Part shown: positions 28,327 to 37,723 of the stretch, piece after piece
How positions within the stretch are numbered: position 1 is the first letter of the stretch
Layout of the letters: each line of letters opens with the position of its first letter
From: Pseudomonadota bacterium
Lineage (GTDB): Bacteria > Pseudomonadota > Alphaproteobacteria > Caulobacterales > Caulobacteraceae
NCBI GenBank assembly: GCA_023432855.1
Contig: JAEZEZ010000067.1
Span: forward strand, 58,916-122,915
Reading direction: 5' to 3'
Length of the DNA: 64,000 nt
The notes under the pieces: model-generated
The model's database searches: none
The model's input: only the letters and a program-made list of their open reading frames with translations
What the model was told of the DNA's origin: nothing
Position numbers and translations under genes: made by a program

Positions 28327-28575
28327 CTAGCGCCTCGCCGGCGCTGGGGGCTGGGTGGCCTTGAGAGAGTCCAGCGGCGGCGGGGGCGGGCCATCATACC
28401 CCCTGATCGAAACCGGCTTGCGACAGGTGCGCCATTCCATCGACCACCAGGCGCCGCTTTCCTCGCACTTCATCTTGGGCTGGACCCAGAACACCTGGAA
28501 AATCCATACGGCCGCGGTCGCGAGGACGAAGATCCCGAGGAAGATCAGCTTCAGGCGGTCGATGGTCCGGTTCAT
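28327..28575 (-). CDS. Small single-TM membrane protein
   Basis: 82 residues from the ATG at 28575, which has AGAGG eight bases upstream; an earlier in-frame ATG at 28611 is possible. One N-terminal TM ([21 protein letters not shown]) is followed by a short domain with a Cys pair and tryptophans ([19 protein letters not shown]) and a Pro-rich tail. I do not recognise the family. The Cys-x14-Cys pair could be a disulfide if the domain is periplasmic. It is convergent with the adenosyltransferase and divergent from etfB. Confidence 0.72.
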   Translation of the reverse strand: MNRTIDRLKLIFLGIFVLATAAVWIFQVFWVQPKMKCEESGAWWSMEWRTCRKPVSIRGYDGPPPPPLDSLKATQPPAPARR

Positions 28576-28724
28576 GGCGGCCTCTATTTCCCGTGCGCGG
28601 GCCGATGGCAAGCTTCCGCAGCGTTACGTTGACACGCCGGGACGCCGGTGGTGATTTGCGCCGCCTCGCGCGGGAGCCTAAACACCGCGCCTTCCCAACT
28701 CTCACCGAAGGGCGCGAAGAGACC

Positions 28725-29474
28725 ATGAAGGTTCTGGTCCCGGTCAAACGGGTCATCGATTACAACGTCAAGGTTCGCGTGAAAGCGGACCAGAGCGGCG
28801 TCGACCTCGCCAACGTGAAGATGTCGATGAATCCCTTCGACGAGATCGCTGTCGAAGAAGCCGTGCGCCTGAAAGAAAAGGGCGCGGTGGAAGAGATCGT
28901 CGTGGTGTCCGTCGGGCCCCAACAGGCCCAGGAGACGATCCGGACCGCCCTGGCGATGGGCGCGGACCGCGGCATTCTCATCCAGACAGATCTGGACGTG
29001 GAGCCGCTCGCGGTCGCGAAGCTGCTCAAGGCGGTGGCCGGAGCGGAAGAACCCGGCATGGTGTTGATGGGCAAGCAGGCCATCGACGGCGACAACAACG
29101 CCGTGGGCCAGATGCTGGCGGCCCTGCTCGATTGGCCGCAGGCGACCTTCGCATCGAAGGTCGAGATGAGCGACGGAAAGGCGAACGTCACCCGCGAAGT
29201 CGACGGCGGGCTTCAGACCCTGGCCGTAGAGCTTCCAGCTGTGGTGACCACGGATCTGCGACTCAATGAGCCGAGGTACGCCTCCTTGCCCAACATCATG
29301 AAGGCCAAGAAGAAGCCGATCGAAAACAAGTCGCCCGAGGACTACGGCGTGGACGTAACGCCGCGCCTGAAGGTGCTCAAGGTCACGGAGCCGCCCAAGC
29401 GGCAGGCAGGCATCAAGGTAAGCGACGCAGCGGACCTCGTGGCGAAGCTGCGCAATGAAGCGGGGGTCCTTTAA
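28725..29474 (+). CDS. etfB: Electron transfer flavoprotein subunit beta
   Basis: 249 residues from the ATG at 28725 (the open frame begins at 28593). ETF carries electrons from acyl-CoA dehydrogenases to ETF-ubiquinone oxidoreductase. Typical segments are [47 protein letters not shown], the [15 protein letters not shown] ligand loop and [21 protein letters not shown] (the recognition loop). Its TAA overlaps the etfA ATG (TAATG), so the two subunits are translationally coupled. Confidence 0.98.
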   Translation: MKVLVPVKRVIDYNVKVRVKADQSGVDLANVKMSMNPFDEIAVEEAVRLKEKGAVEEIVVVSVGPQQAQETIRTALAMGADRGILIQTDLDVEPLAVAKLLKAVAGAEEPGMVLMGKQAIDGDNNAVGQMLAALLDWPQATFASKVEMSDGKANVTREVDGGLQTLAVELPAVVTTDLRLNEPRYASLPNIMKAKKKPIENKSPEDYGVDVTPRLKVLKVTEPPKRQAGIKVSDAADLVAKLRNEAGVL

Positions 29475-30415
29475 TGGCTGTTCTCGTCGTCGCCGATCAC
29501 GACAACACCGAAGTCCGCGACACCACCCATAAGACGGTGACCGCCGCCAGCGCCCTCGCCAGCGAGATCGACGTGCTGGTGACAGGACAGAACGCCGCCG
29601 CCGCGGCTGCGTCCGCCGCGAAGATTAGCGGCGTTCGCAAGGTCCTGCTGGCTGAGAGCGACGAGCTGGGCAAGATGATCGCCGAGGCGGTCGAGGCGGT
29701 CGTGACGCCCCTGATGGCGAATTATGACGCGCTTCTCACTCCCGCCTCCTCGGCCGGGAAGAACTTCGCCCCGCGTGTGGCCGCGCGACTGGACACGAGC
29801 CCGCTGTCCGACGTCAGCGAGATCGTGGACGCCTCGACGTTCGTCCGCCCCATCTATGCCGGCAACGCCCTCGAAACGGTGCGATCCGACGAAGCCAAGA
29901 AGGTAATCACCGTCAGGACCACCGCGTTCAAGGCGGCGGACGAAGGCGGCTCCGCCCCTGTGGAGACCATCGGCGGCGCAGACGCGCCTCGCACGGACTT
30001 CGTCGGTGAAGAGGTGGTGAAATCCGACCGCCCCGAACTCGGCGCGGCGAAGATCGTGGTGTCCGGCGGCAGGGCCATGGGGTCTTCCGAAGAGTTTCAC
30101 CGCGTCCTGGAGCCGCTGGCGGACAAGCTCGGCGCGGCCATCGGCGCTTCGCGGGCGGCGGTCGACGCCGGTTACGCGCCCAACGACTTCCAGGTGGGTC
30201 AGACGGGCAAGGTCGTCGCGCCCAGCCTCTACATCGCGATCGGCATTTCGGGGGCGATCCAGCACCTTGCCGGCATGAAGGATTCCCGGGTCATCGTGGC
30301 AATCAACAAGGATCCCGACGCGCCCATCTTCCAGGTCGCCGATTACGGCTGGGTGACGGACTACAAGACGGCCGTTCCGGCGCTGATGGAAGAGCTGGGG
30401 AAAGCCGGAAAGTAG
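29474..30415 (+). CDS. etfA: Electron transfer flavoprotein subunit alpha
   Basis: 313 residues. The N-terminal domain has [14 protein letters not shown]; the FAD-binding C-terminal domain has [10 protein letters not shown], the [24 protein letters not shown] cofactor loop and [18 protein letters not shown]. The subunit pairs with EtfB to form the FAD/AMP heterodimer. Together with the downstream 3-hydroxybutyryl-CoA dehydrogenase, the block serves fatty-acid or PHB-related oxidation. Confidence 0.98.
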   Translation: MAVLVVADHDNTEVRDTTHKTVTAASALASEIDVLVTGQNAAAAAASAAKISGVRKVLLAESDELGKMIAEAVEAVVTPLMANYDALLTPASSAGKNFAPRVAARLDTSPLSDVSEIVDASTFVRPIYAGNALETVRSDEAKKVITVRTTAFKAADEGGSAPVETIGGADAPRTDFVGEEVVKSDRPELGAAKIVVSGGRAMGSSEEFHRVLEPLADKLGAAIGASRAAVDAGYAPNDFQVGQTGKVVAPSLYIAIGISGAIQHLAGMKDSRVIVAINKDPDAPIFQVADYGWVTDYKTAVPALMEELGKAGK

Positions 30416-30515
30416 CCACCGGCCTCCCGGAACTTTCCGGAGCCCCATGGAGCCGTGCTAGAAGAACCGCTGGTGCGAGTTGGCGGGGCTGCCCCTGCCG
30501 GGGATTTGAGCGCAG

Positions 30516-31394
30516 ATGACGGAAATCAGGACTGTCGGCGTGATTGGCGCCGGTCAGATGGGATCGGGCATCGCGCACGTTTGCGCGTTGGGCGGCTACC
30601 GGGTTTTGCTCAACGACGTCGAAGGCGAGCGCCTCTCGGCCGCGCTTGAGCAAATCACCCACAATCTGGCCCGACAGGTGGCCAAGGGCGCGGTCTCCCA
30701 GTCCGAAATGGACGCCGCCCTGGGGCGGATTGAACCGATCGGCGCTCCCGAACCGCTGAAGGACGCCGACCTGATCATCGAGGCGGCTACCGAGAACGAG
30801 GGGGTGAAGAAGGATATCTTCCGGGCCCTTATCCCCTTCCTCAAGCCGGACGCACTGCTTGCGTCGAACACGTCATCCATCTCCATCACCCGCCTCGCTG
30901 CAGCGACGGACCGACCGGGCAAGTTCATCGGACTGCACTTCATGAACCCGGCTCCATTGATGAAGCTGGTCGAGATCATTCGGGGCATCGCAACCGACAA
31001 GGACACCTACGAGCGCGCCGTCGAGTTCGCACGGTCCCTCGGCAAGACTACCGCCAATGCCGAGGACTTTCCCGCTTTCATCGTCAACCGCGTCCTGGTC
31101 CCGATGATCAACGAAGCCATTTACTCGCTCTACGAGGGCGTGGGCACGGTCGAGGCCATCGACACCGCCATGAAGCTGGGCGCCAACCACCCCATGGGGC
31201 CATTGGAGCTGGCCGACTTTATTGGGCTGGACACCGTCCTGGCGATCATGAACGTGCTCCATGACGGTCTGGCGGACTCCAAGTACCGACCCTGCCCCCT
31301 GCTGGTGAAGTACGTGGAGGCAGGCTGGCTCGGTCGAAAAACCGGCCGGGGCTTCTATGACTATTCGGGCGACACGCCGACACCGACCCGATGA
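30516..31394 (+). CDS. 3-hydroxybutyryl-CoA dehydrogenase
   Basis: 292 residues, the standard length for the short Hbd/PaaH type. The NAD-binding motif GVIGAGQMGSGIAHVCALGG opens the protein. Catalytic and family motifs follow: ASNTSSISITRLAAATDRPGKFIGLHFMNP with the active histidine in LHFMNP, AFIVNRVLVPMINEA, and GANHPMGPLELADFIGLD. It interconverts 3-hydroxyacyl-CoA and acetoacetyl-type CoA. It lies 100 bp after etfA and overlaps the next gene by 4 bp. Confidence 0.96.
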   Translation: MTEIRTVGVIGAGQMGSGIAHVCALGGYRVLLNDVEGERLSAALEQITHNLARQVAKGAVSQSEMDAALGRIEPIGAPEPLKDADLIIEAATENEGVKKDIFRALIPFLKPDALLASNTSSISITRLAAATDRPGKFIGLHFMNPAPLMKLVEIIRGIATDKDTYERAVEFARSLGKTTANAEDFPAFIVNRVLVPMINEAIYSLYEGVGTVEAIDTAMKLGANHPMGPLELADFIGLDTVLAIMNVLHDGLADSKYRPCPLLVKYVEAGWLGRKTGRGFYDYSGDTPTPTR

Positions 31395-31975
31395 AACTCA
31401 CGCGAACATTCGGACCGGTAGCTTGGCGTCAGCCGGCCAGCATTTACGGCCCGCTCGGCTGGCTTGCCGCGGTGGCCTGGCCGCCGATCGTGATCACGCT
31501 CTTCATCTTCACGCCGACGGAAGATGCAGGCGGCCTGGTCAACGACTGGAGGATCAAGGCCCTTGGGGCGGGCGCGCTCGCGGTCGCCGCGATCCTCTGG
31601 ATCATCAAGGGGGAACGGGAACGCGAGGGTGCGCCATCGACACGGCTGGGCATCATGTCCCGCTTCCTGCTCTTCGGCTTCATATTCTCCCTGGCGGCGT
31701 TGATCCTGCTGGTCCTCGGATTCTCGATCGTCAGTGCGATCGGTGACGAAGGGCTCCTGCCCGCGCTCGGCGGCATCGAATCCACCCTGTTCCTGTTCGG
31801 TGTGGCCGGACTCCCGTTTGCCCTGATGATCGGGGTCAGCTATGCGCTCTGGGCCGGCCTGATGGTCGCCATGATCTGTTTCGCGCCGCGCCCCCGCAAG
31901 CGTCGCTCCGTCCTGGACTCTCCTGGCGACGGGGGTCCTGTGGAAGTTTCTCCAGCCGGTCGGACCCTTTCCTAG
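31391..31975 (+). CDS. Membrane protein of unknown function
   Basis: 194 residues with about five predicted TM segments (WLAAVAWPPIVITLFIF, ALGAGALAVAAILWII, LLFGFIFSLAALILLVLGF, then STLFLFGVAGLPFALMIG and YALWAGLMVAMICFA). The N and C termini are polar and basic. I do not recognise the family. It overlaps the hbd stop (ATGA), so it is translated with it; this suggests a link to the etf/hbd unit but may be incidental. Its last 4 bp overlap the convergent dioxygenase gene. Confidence 0.8.
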   Translation: MKLTRTFGPVAWRQPASIYGPLGWLAAVAWPPIVITLFIFTPTEDAGGLVNDWRIKALGAGALAVAAILWIIKGEREREGAPSTRLGIMSRFLLFGFIFSLAALILLVLGFSIVSAIGDEGLLPALGGIESTLFLFGVAGLPFALMIGVSYALWAGLMVAMICFAPRPRKRRSVLDSPGDGGPVEVSPAGRTLS

Positions 31976-32634
31976 ACGCGGCTCCACATGCGCAGCAGGT
32001 TGCCGATCGACTTGTCGAGCAACAGCCTCGCGTCGTCACCGCCTCCCAGCCAGCGGACCCGCTGCAGGTCGAACAGGATCTCCCGTTCGTCGGCGCGGGA
32101 CACCAGACTTTGCACCCATCCCACGGCGGCAAGGCGCTCTCCGGCGGTCACCGGCGTGACCCGGTGGAGTTGCCCGGTGGGATACAGCACCAGGCTGCCC
32201 GCTTCCGGCCGGAACTCCCGCTCGCCGTCCAGGCCGTCGATCAGCAGCGCGCCTCCCTCGTAGGACGATGGGTCGGAGAGAAACAGGGTGAAGGACAGGT
32301 CGGTCCGCATCCGCCCGCCCCCAGCCGCCTCCATGGTCGCATCATCCGTGTGCAGGCCGTAGGCGTCACCAGGCCGATAGCGCGAGAAGATCAATCGCGA
32401 CCATTTCGCGGGGCGGGCGTAGGCCATGAATACCGGGCTTCGCTCCAGGGCACGGAATACGAACTCGGCCAAGGCGCGCACACCCGGATCCGCACCTTGG
32501 GCCTGCTGGTTGGCCTTTACCTTTCGCGCGGCGGGGCCTGCGGTGGTCTTGCCGTCCAGAAAGGGCGCACGGGCAAGGCCCTCCCTCAACCGGACGAGGT
32601 CATCTTCTTCAAGCACTGCAGCGATCGTCAGCAT
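31972..32634 (-). CDS. PKHD-type Fe(II)/2-oxoglutarate dioxygenase (YbiX/PiuC-like)
   Basis: 220 residues, near the length of E. coli YbiX (225). Iron ligands are visible as the HTDD motif (YGLHTDDATM) and the distal histidine in LHRVTPVTAGERLA, where the arginine of GER likely binds 2-oxoglutarate. The MAYARPAKWSRLIFSRYRPG and YEGGALLIDG segments are typical of the family. These hydroxylases often accompany TonB siderophore receptors and are iron regulated; no such receptor is in this window. Confidence 0.92.
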   Translation of the reverse strand: MLTIAAVLEEDDLVRLREGLARAPFLDGKTTAGPAARKVKANQQAQGADPGVRALAEFVFRALERSPVFMAYARPAKWSRLIFSRYRPGDAYGLHTDDATMEAAGGGRMRTDLSFTLFLSDPSSYEGGALLIDGLDGEREFRPEAGSLVLYPTGQLHRVTPVTAGERLAAVGWVQSLVSRADEREILFDLQRVRWLGGGDDARLLLDKSIGNLLRMWSRV

Positions 32635-32716
32635 CCCCGCAAAGCTGCACGTTCACAGATCTCGTGCAACCGGCGCGCAGGCTCGGCGTTCTCGCCAGCG
32701 TAGCAGGAGGACTGAC

Positions 32717-33025
32717 ATGACCCGCATTTCACGGCTCACCGGCCTGACGGCCGCCGTTCTCGCGGCAGGCGCCCTTGCCGCGTGCGAGAACCGCAGCAAC
32801 GTGAACGCCGAACCTGAAACCGCGCCCACCGTCGGTGACGGTTCGACCGACGCAGGCTCACAGCTCCAGGAAGAGGCCGTCCAGATTGGCGAGGCGCTGG
32901 AAGCGGGCGCCAAGGAAGTCGCGCAGGAAATCGACCAAACCACCGACCGCCTTGCCGAAGAGGCGGAAGAAGCCGAGGCCGACACCGCGGCGGAAGCGGC
33001 GCAGGACAACGCCGGCAAGCGCTAG
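32717..33025 (+). CDS. Small lipoprotein with helical Glu/Ala-rich repeat
   Basis: 102 residues from the ATG at 32717, with AGGAGG seven bases before it. The lipoprotein signal ends in the lipobox LAAC (LAAGALAACENRS). The mature part is acidic and helical (GEALEAGAKEVAQEIDQTTDRLAEEAEEA), as in small entericidin- or YtxH-like envelope proteins. Its exact role is unknown. A second lipoprotein gene follows 100 bp downstream in the same direction. Confidence 0.8.
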   Translation: MTRISRLTGLTAAVLAAGALAACENRSNVNAEPETAPTVGDGSTDAGSQLQEEAVQIGEALEAGAKEVAQEIDQTTDRLAEEAEEAEADTAAEAAQDNAGKR

Positions 33026-33125
33026 GGCGAGTCGGATCCCAGGCCGACGCCGACCAGAATCTTGCGAACGACTTGCAACTGCGCAAGACGGACGTGTATG
33101 CCTCCGCGCTCACCAGGAGGCTCTG

Positions 33126-33893
33126 ATGTCCGAATTCCGTCCCAAGCTGTGGCCCGCGGTCGGCGCCGCCGCACTACTCGCCGCCTGCACGCCCGGCGGT
33201 GACGCCCGGGAGGATGCGGCGCCCAGTGAGAAGCCCGTGGTCGCTGCGGGCGAGGCCGGTGAAGCCGCGGGCGGCGAAGGTGGGGGCGGCGAGGCAGGGG
33301 CCCGGGACGCCTACGCGACAACACCTTCCGAGAGCCGTTCGGCCCTGCGGCTGGCGCACCTGCGGGGGTTCTTCCTGGTGGCCCGAGAAGCGTCCAGGGC
33401 GGAGGGCCCTGAGGCTGGCGCCGCATTGGCGGGCCAGGGCATGCTCGAGGTCTATGACCCCGCCGCGGACGCCTTCCGCCGGGCGGGTGTCGATGAGGCC
33501 GTACTCCGCAAGGCTGCGACAGAAGGCGATGACGCCAGTCTGCAGGCTGCGGTGAAGGCCCTCGACGCCGCACGGGAACGGGTTGGGGGCGATCCGGCGG
33601 CGGTCGCCGCCGGACTGGCCGGAATTGCGGCCGGCCTCTACAGCGGCGTGCTCATGGAGGGGATGATCGACCCGATCGAGTATCAGCATTCCCGCGGCGC
33701 AGCCTTGTCGGCACAAGCAGAACTGTCGCGGGCTGGTAAGAATTCGAAGCTGGCCGCGGCCCGCAAGGAGATCGACGGGTTCGTGGCCCTGTGGCCCAGT
33801 GTCAGCGCGCCCGAGGATGTGAGCCGGGCCACCCCGGCGGGCGAGGTCCAGGCGCAGGCGTCGCGCATCCAGCTCGCGCTTTCCGGCGGCTAG
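33126..33893 (+). CDS. Lipoprotein of unknown function, Ala-rich helical
   Basis: 255 residues from the ATG at 33126, preceded by AGGAGG. A short signal ends in LLAACTPGG, consistent with a lipobox. A Gly/Glu/Ala-rich low-complexity stretch (about residues 35-60) precedes a helical domain with RLAHLRGFFLVAREA, DPIEYQHSRGAALSA and KEIDGFVALWPSV. I do not recognise the family. The stop overlaps the convergent TlpA-like gene by 4 bp. Confidence 0.78.
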   Translation: MSEFRPKLWPAVGAAALLAACTPGGDAREDAAPSEKPVVAAGEAGEAAGGEGGGGEAGARDAYATTPSESRSALRLAHLRGFFLVAREASRAEGPEAGAALAGQGMLEVYDPAADAFRRAGVDEAVLRKAATEGDDASLQAAVKALDAARERVGGDPAAVAAGLAGIAAGLYSGVLMEGMIDPIEYQHSRGAALSAQAELSRAGKNSKLAAARKEIDGFVALWPSVSAPEDVSRATPAGEVQAQASRIQLALSGG

Positions 33894-34519
33894 CGGGCAA
33901 TCAGGTCGTCGAACAGCCTGCGCGCCTCTGCGCTGCTCCAGTCGGCCTCTCCCATGAGCCGGGCGACCTCCCGACCACGGCGATCATAGATTACGGTCGC
34001 CGGCATCCCCTTGACGCCCAACGCGGTGGGCAGGGCGAACCTGGGATCGTGGTAGAGCGGCAACGGGTCGTGAACGTCGATGAAATTGCGGGCGTTCGCC
34101 AACATCCTCGCCGGATCTACGCTGACGGGTACGACCAGCAGGTCCTCGGTCGGGTAGGCCCGCTGGAGGCCTGCGAGCGTCGGCATTTCGGTGACGCACG
34201 GTGCGCACCAGGTGGCCCACAGGTTCAGCACGACGACGCGTCCCTCGAACCTTTTCGCATCGACCGGGTTGCCGTCGGCGTCATTGAAAGCGAGGTCCGC
34301 CAGCCGGGTGGGCGCCGCCGCGGCTTCGAGCTTCGACATGCCGCCCGTCGCGTACCGGGCGAGCGCCGCGGCGTCGGCAGCCGGCGGCGGTCCTTTCAGA
34401 TCGCTGCGATTGCTGAGATATAGAACCCCGCCGCCAAGGCCAAGAATCCCCACGGCCAGAAGCGCGGCGACAGCCCAGCGCCAGCTTCCCTTTGATCGTC
34501 CGCCCGGATCCTCGCCCAT
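33890..34519 (-). CDS. TlpA-like membrane-anchored thioredoxin
   Basis: 209 residues from the ATG at 34519. An N-terminal TM anchor ([21 protein letters not shown]) places a redoxin domain in the periplasm. The active site is WATWCAPC and the cis-proline is in [13 protein letters not shown]. Such proteins reduce disulfides, often for cytochrome c maturation or oxidase assembly. Its start codon shares a CATG with argH on the other strand. Reading to an upstream ATG at 34729 would overlap argH and is unlikely. Confidence 0.92.
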   Translation of the reverse strand: MGEDPGGRSKGSWRWAVAALLAVGILGLGGGVLYLSNRSDLKGPPPAADAAALARYATGGMSKLEAAAAPTRLADLAFNDADGNPVDAKRFEGRVVVLNLWATWCAPCVTEMPTLAGLQRAYPTEDLLVVPVSVDPARMLANARNFIDVHDPLPLYHDPRFALPTALGVKGMPATVIYDRRGREVARLMGEADWSSAEARRLFDDLIAR

Positions 34520-35912
34520 GAACTCCACATCCGACTCTTCCAGCGTCTGGGGAGGTCGCTTCTCGACCCGTCCCGCGGACGTCATGGACGCGATCAACGT
34601 CTCCATCGACGTCGACCGCCGACTGTGGGCGGAAGACCTGGCCGGATCCCGCGCCCACGCCGCCATGCTGGCGGCGCAGGACATCATATCAGCGGACGAC
34701 GCGGCCGCCATACTGCAAGGGTTGGACACGATCGAGCAGGAAATCCGCGAAGGGACCTTCCCCTACCGCGCCGAGTTCGAGGACATCCACATGAACGTGG
34801 AAGCCCGGCTTCGCGAGCTGATCGGCGACGCGGCGGGGAGGCTCCATACGGCCAGGTCGCGCAACGACCAGGTGGCCACGGACTTCAGGCTCTGGGTGCG
34901 AGACGCTTGCGATCGCACGGTCGAACAGTTGACCGGCCTGCAACGCGCGCTGGTCGCTCAGGCGGAGACCCATGCCGCCACCCTGATGCCGGGCTTCACC
35001 CACCTTCAGCCTGCACAGCCAGTAACATTCGGCCACCACATGATGGCCTACGTGGAGATGTTCGGCCGGGACCGCGCCCGCTTCTCCGATGCCCGTGCGC
35101 GTATGAACGAATGTCCGCTCGGCGCGGCGGCCCTGGCGGGCTCGCCATTCCCGATCGATCGCCATGCGACAGCCTCCGCCTTGGGATTTGACCGGCCGAC
35201 CGCCAACTCGCTGGACAGCGTATCGTCTCGCGATTTCGCCCTCGAAACACTGGCGGCGGCGTCGATCTGCGCGGGCCACCTCTCGCGGCTTGCCGAAGAG
35301 ATCGTCATCTGGATGACCCCACAGTTCGGGTTCATCCAGCTTTCCGACGCCTACACCACCGGCAGCTCCATCATGCCACAGAAGCGAAATCCGGACGCTG
35401 CCGAACTCGTCAGGGCCAAGTCCGGACGCATCACGGGCGCGCTCGTCGCCCTGTCCACGGTGATGAAGGGCCTGCCCCTCGCCTATTCAAAGGACATGCA
35501 GGAGGACAAACCCCCCGTCTTTGAAGCTTTCGACGCCCTGCATCTGGCGTTGGCCGCGATGACGGGCATGGTCGGCGACCTGCAGCCGGATCGTGAACGT
35601 ATGGCCGCGGCGGCGGGCAGCGGCTTCTCGACGGCTACGGACCTCGCTGACTGGCTGGTGCGCGAACTCGGTATGGCCTTTCGGGACGCTCACCACGTCA
35701 CCGGGCGCGCGGTCAAACGCGCCGAGGAGCTTCAGGTCGGCTTGGCGGAACTTTCGCTTTACGAACTGCAAAGGCTTGAACCGGGCATCGGAGAAGCGAT
35801 TTATGATGTGCTGAGTCCGGAAGCTTCTTGCGCCAGCCGGACCAGTTACGGCGGCGCCGCGCCGGAGGCGGTTCGCGCGCAGATCGCGCGCTGGAAGGAA
35901 CTATTGAAATGA
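34518..35912 (+). CDS. argH: Argininosuccinate lyase
   Basis: 464 residues from the ATG at 34518; the open frame runs upstream but is antisense to the TlpA-like gene. It cleaves argininosuccinate to arginine and fumarate. Family motifs are [61 protein letters not shown] and the signature loop [17 protein letters not shown] with the catalytic serine. It overlaps the downstream lipoprotein gene by 4 bp, the conserved argH-lptM order. Confidence 0.97.
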   Translation: MNSTSDSSSVWGGRFSTRPADVMDAINVSIDVDRRLWAEDLAGSRAHAAMLAAQDIISADDAAAILQGLDTIEQEIREGTFPYRAEFEDIHMNVEARLRELIGDAAGRLHTARSRNDQVATDFRLWVRDACDRTVEQLTGLQRALVAQAETHAATLMPGFTHLQPAQPVTFGHHMMAYVEMFGRDRARFSDARARMNECPLGAAALAGSPFPIDRHATASALGFDRPTANSLDSVSSRDFALETLAAASICAGHLSRLAEEIVIWMTPQFGFIQLSDAYTTGSSIMPQKRNPDAAELVRAKSGRITGALVALSTVMKGLPLAYSKDMQEDKPPVFEAFDALHLALAAMTGMVGDLQPDRERMAAAAGSGFSTATDLADWLVRELGMAFRDAHHVTGRAVKRAEELQVGLAELSLYELQRLEPGIGEAIYDVLSPEASCASRTSYGGAAPEAVRAQIARWKELLK

Positions 35913-36196
35913 GCTCCCGACTGATCGTGATGACCGCCGCGGTGGCGGCTCTGGCTCTGGCCGGATGCGGCAAGCGGGGCGTGCTGGAGCGCCCCGACCC
36001 CATGTGGGGAACGCCACAGGAGGACGTCGAGGTCGCGCCGGAGGGCGTTGACGACAATTCCGACACGGAGCCGACGCGTCCATACTCCACATCGAAACCC
36101 CTGGACCCCGCTCAGATGGACATTCCCATCCGCGAAGCACCGGTGGGAGGACCGTCGGATCCCTACGGCACGCCGAATGGCGGCGGTCCGGGCTAG
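35909..36196 (+). CDS. lptM: LptM-like small lipoprotein
   Basis: 95 residues from the ATG that overlaps the argH stop. The lipobox [16 protein letters not shown], with the Gly-Lys-Arg-Gly that follows the lipidated cysteine, is the LptM (YifL) signature. LptM helps assemble the LptDE lipopolysaccharide translocon. The tail here is longer than in E. coli, acidic, then Pro/Gly-rich. In related genomes the order is argH-lptM-lysA; here the next gene is convergent and lysA is elsewhere. Confidence 0.82.
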   Translation: MSSRLIVMTAAVAALALAGCGKRGVLERPDPMWGTPQEDVEVAPEGVDDNSDTEPTRPYSTSKPLDPAQMDIPIREAPVGGPSDPYGTPNGGGPG

Positions 36197-36732
36197 TCGC
36201 GCGCGTACACGCCGGGGAGGCCGCGCATCGCGCCCGCCGCATCCATGCCATAGCCGACCAGATATCGCGCTGGCGCTTCCCAGGCGACGAAGTCAGGCTC
36301 TGTCTCCCTGGGCGTTGGACAGGGTTTTCGCGCGAACACTGCGGTGAGAACCTTGGTCGCGCCTGCTTCGCGCACCAGCCGGACAGCCGCTGACAACGAC
36401 AGGCCACTGTCGAAGACATCATCGAGGACCAGAGCGGTGCGTCCCGCTACGGGCCGCTGCATGGACGCACGGACGTCCACCTGGCCCCGGCTCTGCTCGG
36501 CGTCGCCATAGGAGGCCAGCCAGAGCGCGTCAAATCCGAGGTAACGGCCGCGCTTGGCCAACGATCGCATGAGGTCGGCCGCGAACCAGATGCCGCCGGT
36601 CAGGAGGCAGATGGCGACAGCGTCGTCGTCCACATGTGGAGCCACCTCGTCCGCCAGGGAATCTACACGGGACCCCACATCCTCGGCCGACAGCAACCGA
36701 GCCATCGGGAGAAAATGAGGGGCCTCAGCCAT
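36193..36732 (-). CDS. Hypoxanthine phosphoribosyltransferase-like protein
   Basis: 179 residues of the purine PRTase type. The PRPP loop VLDDVFDSGLSL is the diagnostic motif, preceded by LLTGGIWFAADLMRSLA and followed by FARKPC and a C-terminal GYGMDA. It salvages hypoxanthine/guanine with PRPP. The start overlaps the zinc-ribbon gene stop by 8 bp, so the two are co-translated. Its end overlaps lptM convergently. Confidence 0.9.
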   Translation of the reverse strand: MAEAPHFLPMARLLSAEDVGSRVDSLADEVAPHVDDDAVAICLLTGGIWFAADLMRSLAKRGRYLGFDALWLASYGDAEQSRGQVDVRASMQRPVAGRTALVLDDVFDSGLSLSAAVRLVREAGATKVLTAVFARKPCPTPRETEPDFVAWEAPARYLVGYGMDAAGAMRGLPGVYARD

Positions 36733-37669
36733 GGGGAGAGGAAACGCTCGAAGACGGCGCTGGGTGTAGTGCGTACGGATCGTTAGCCGGCAACGGTTTG
36801 GCCTCCACCGGGCGAGGGCTCGGCAGGTCCATCGCCGGCCGTAGGGCCGGCGCCGCAGTCAGGGGCCGCTCGGTCGCGGGGGCCGGGGCGCTGCGTTTCG
36901 CGGGCGCAGGTTTCGACTGACTTGGGGCGGATTGTCGCGCCTTCGGCGCGGGGGAGGAGGCCCGGCTTTGAAGGTCCAGCGCGAATTCTACGGCTACGTC
37001 GTCGGCGATCCCCTTCGGGTTCGGCAGCGAAGCGGAGAAGGCCATCGTCTTGCCCGGAGCCAGGGGCGCGCTGTCCAGATGGACGACCCGCGTTGCCAGC
37101 TTCCGGCCCTTTGTGTCGAGGAGGGAGACACGCAGCGGCGGCGGCGGCGTGGGGCGGTCCTCGACGTTTCGCACCGATCCGGAAACGAGAACCGCTGTGA
37201 GCCCGGCCGGTGCGGGCTCGGCCTTCACGCCTTCGAACTCCAGGCCCGTCGGATTTACCGGGACACGCGCGAGCGCATAGGCGCCAGCCGCGCGCGGATA
37301 GAGCTTCACGACCTCCACCCTGAACACAAAGGCCGCCACCAGCACCGCGGCAAAGGCAGAGACCATGCCCGCCCACACTGCGCCCGCCGCCGCGGCCTCC
37401 TTCAGGCGGCGGCGTTGTTGAGCCTTGGCGCGAAAGACCTTTGGGAGTTCCGGCGCAGTAACGGCTGGCGGTTCGTCAGGTCTGAACGACAGCGGAGCCT
37501 CGCGCGCCAGTGCGCCCTCTTCGGCGGAGGCAGTGAGCTCGAGCGGCGCTTCAGCCAGGGCCCGCCATGATGATCCGCACGCAGCGCAACGCACGGTGCG
37601 CCCCTCGGGGCCCAAACGGGAGTCCTCGACGAAATAGCGGGTGGCGCAGTCGGGGCAGGTCAGTATCAT
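36725..37669 (-). CDS. MJ0042-type zinc-ribbon membrane protein (DUF3426)
   Basis: 314 residues from the ATG at 37669. An N-terminal zinc ribbon (ILTCPDCATRYFV and VRCAACGSSW, two C-x2-C pairs) is followed by an acidic linker and one TM (AVWAGMVSAFAAVLVAAFVF). A periplasmic DUF3426-type beta domain then follows (VSGSVRNVED and FSASLPNPKGIADDVAVEF), and the C-terminal 100 residues are Pro/Ala/Ser-rich. The function is unknown. It is divergent from ftsE across 54 bp, a neighbourhood kept in Caulobacteraceae. Confidence 0.9.
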   Translation of the reverse strand: MILTCPDCATRYFVEDSRLGPEGRTVRCAACGSSWRALAEAPLELTASAEEGALAREAPLSFRPDEPPAVTAPELPKVFRAKAQQRRRLKEAAAAGAVWAGMVSAFAAVLVAAFVFRVEVVKLYPRAAGAYALARVPVNPTGLEFEGVKAEPAPAGLTAVLVSGSVRNVEDRPTPPPPLRVSLLDTKGRKLATRVVHLDSAPLAPGKTMAFSASLPNPKGIADDVAVEFALDLQSRASSPAPKARQSAPSQSKPAPAKRSAPAPATERPLTAAPALRPAMDLPSPRPVEAKPLPANDPYALHPAPSSSVSSPHG

Positions 37670-37723
37670 GCCGCTGGTTCGGAGGCTTGCGCCCTCCCCT
37701 CGAGGTCTCCGATTTCGGACCCC

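Noticed and set aside
30421..30442. Hairpin CCGGAA/TTCCGG after etfA as a terminator
   Set aside because: The stem is only six base pairs with almost no loop and no T-rich tail, so it is not a supported terminator.
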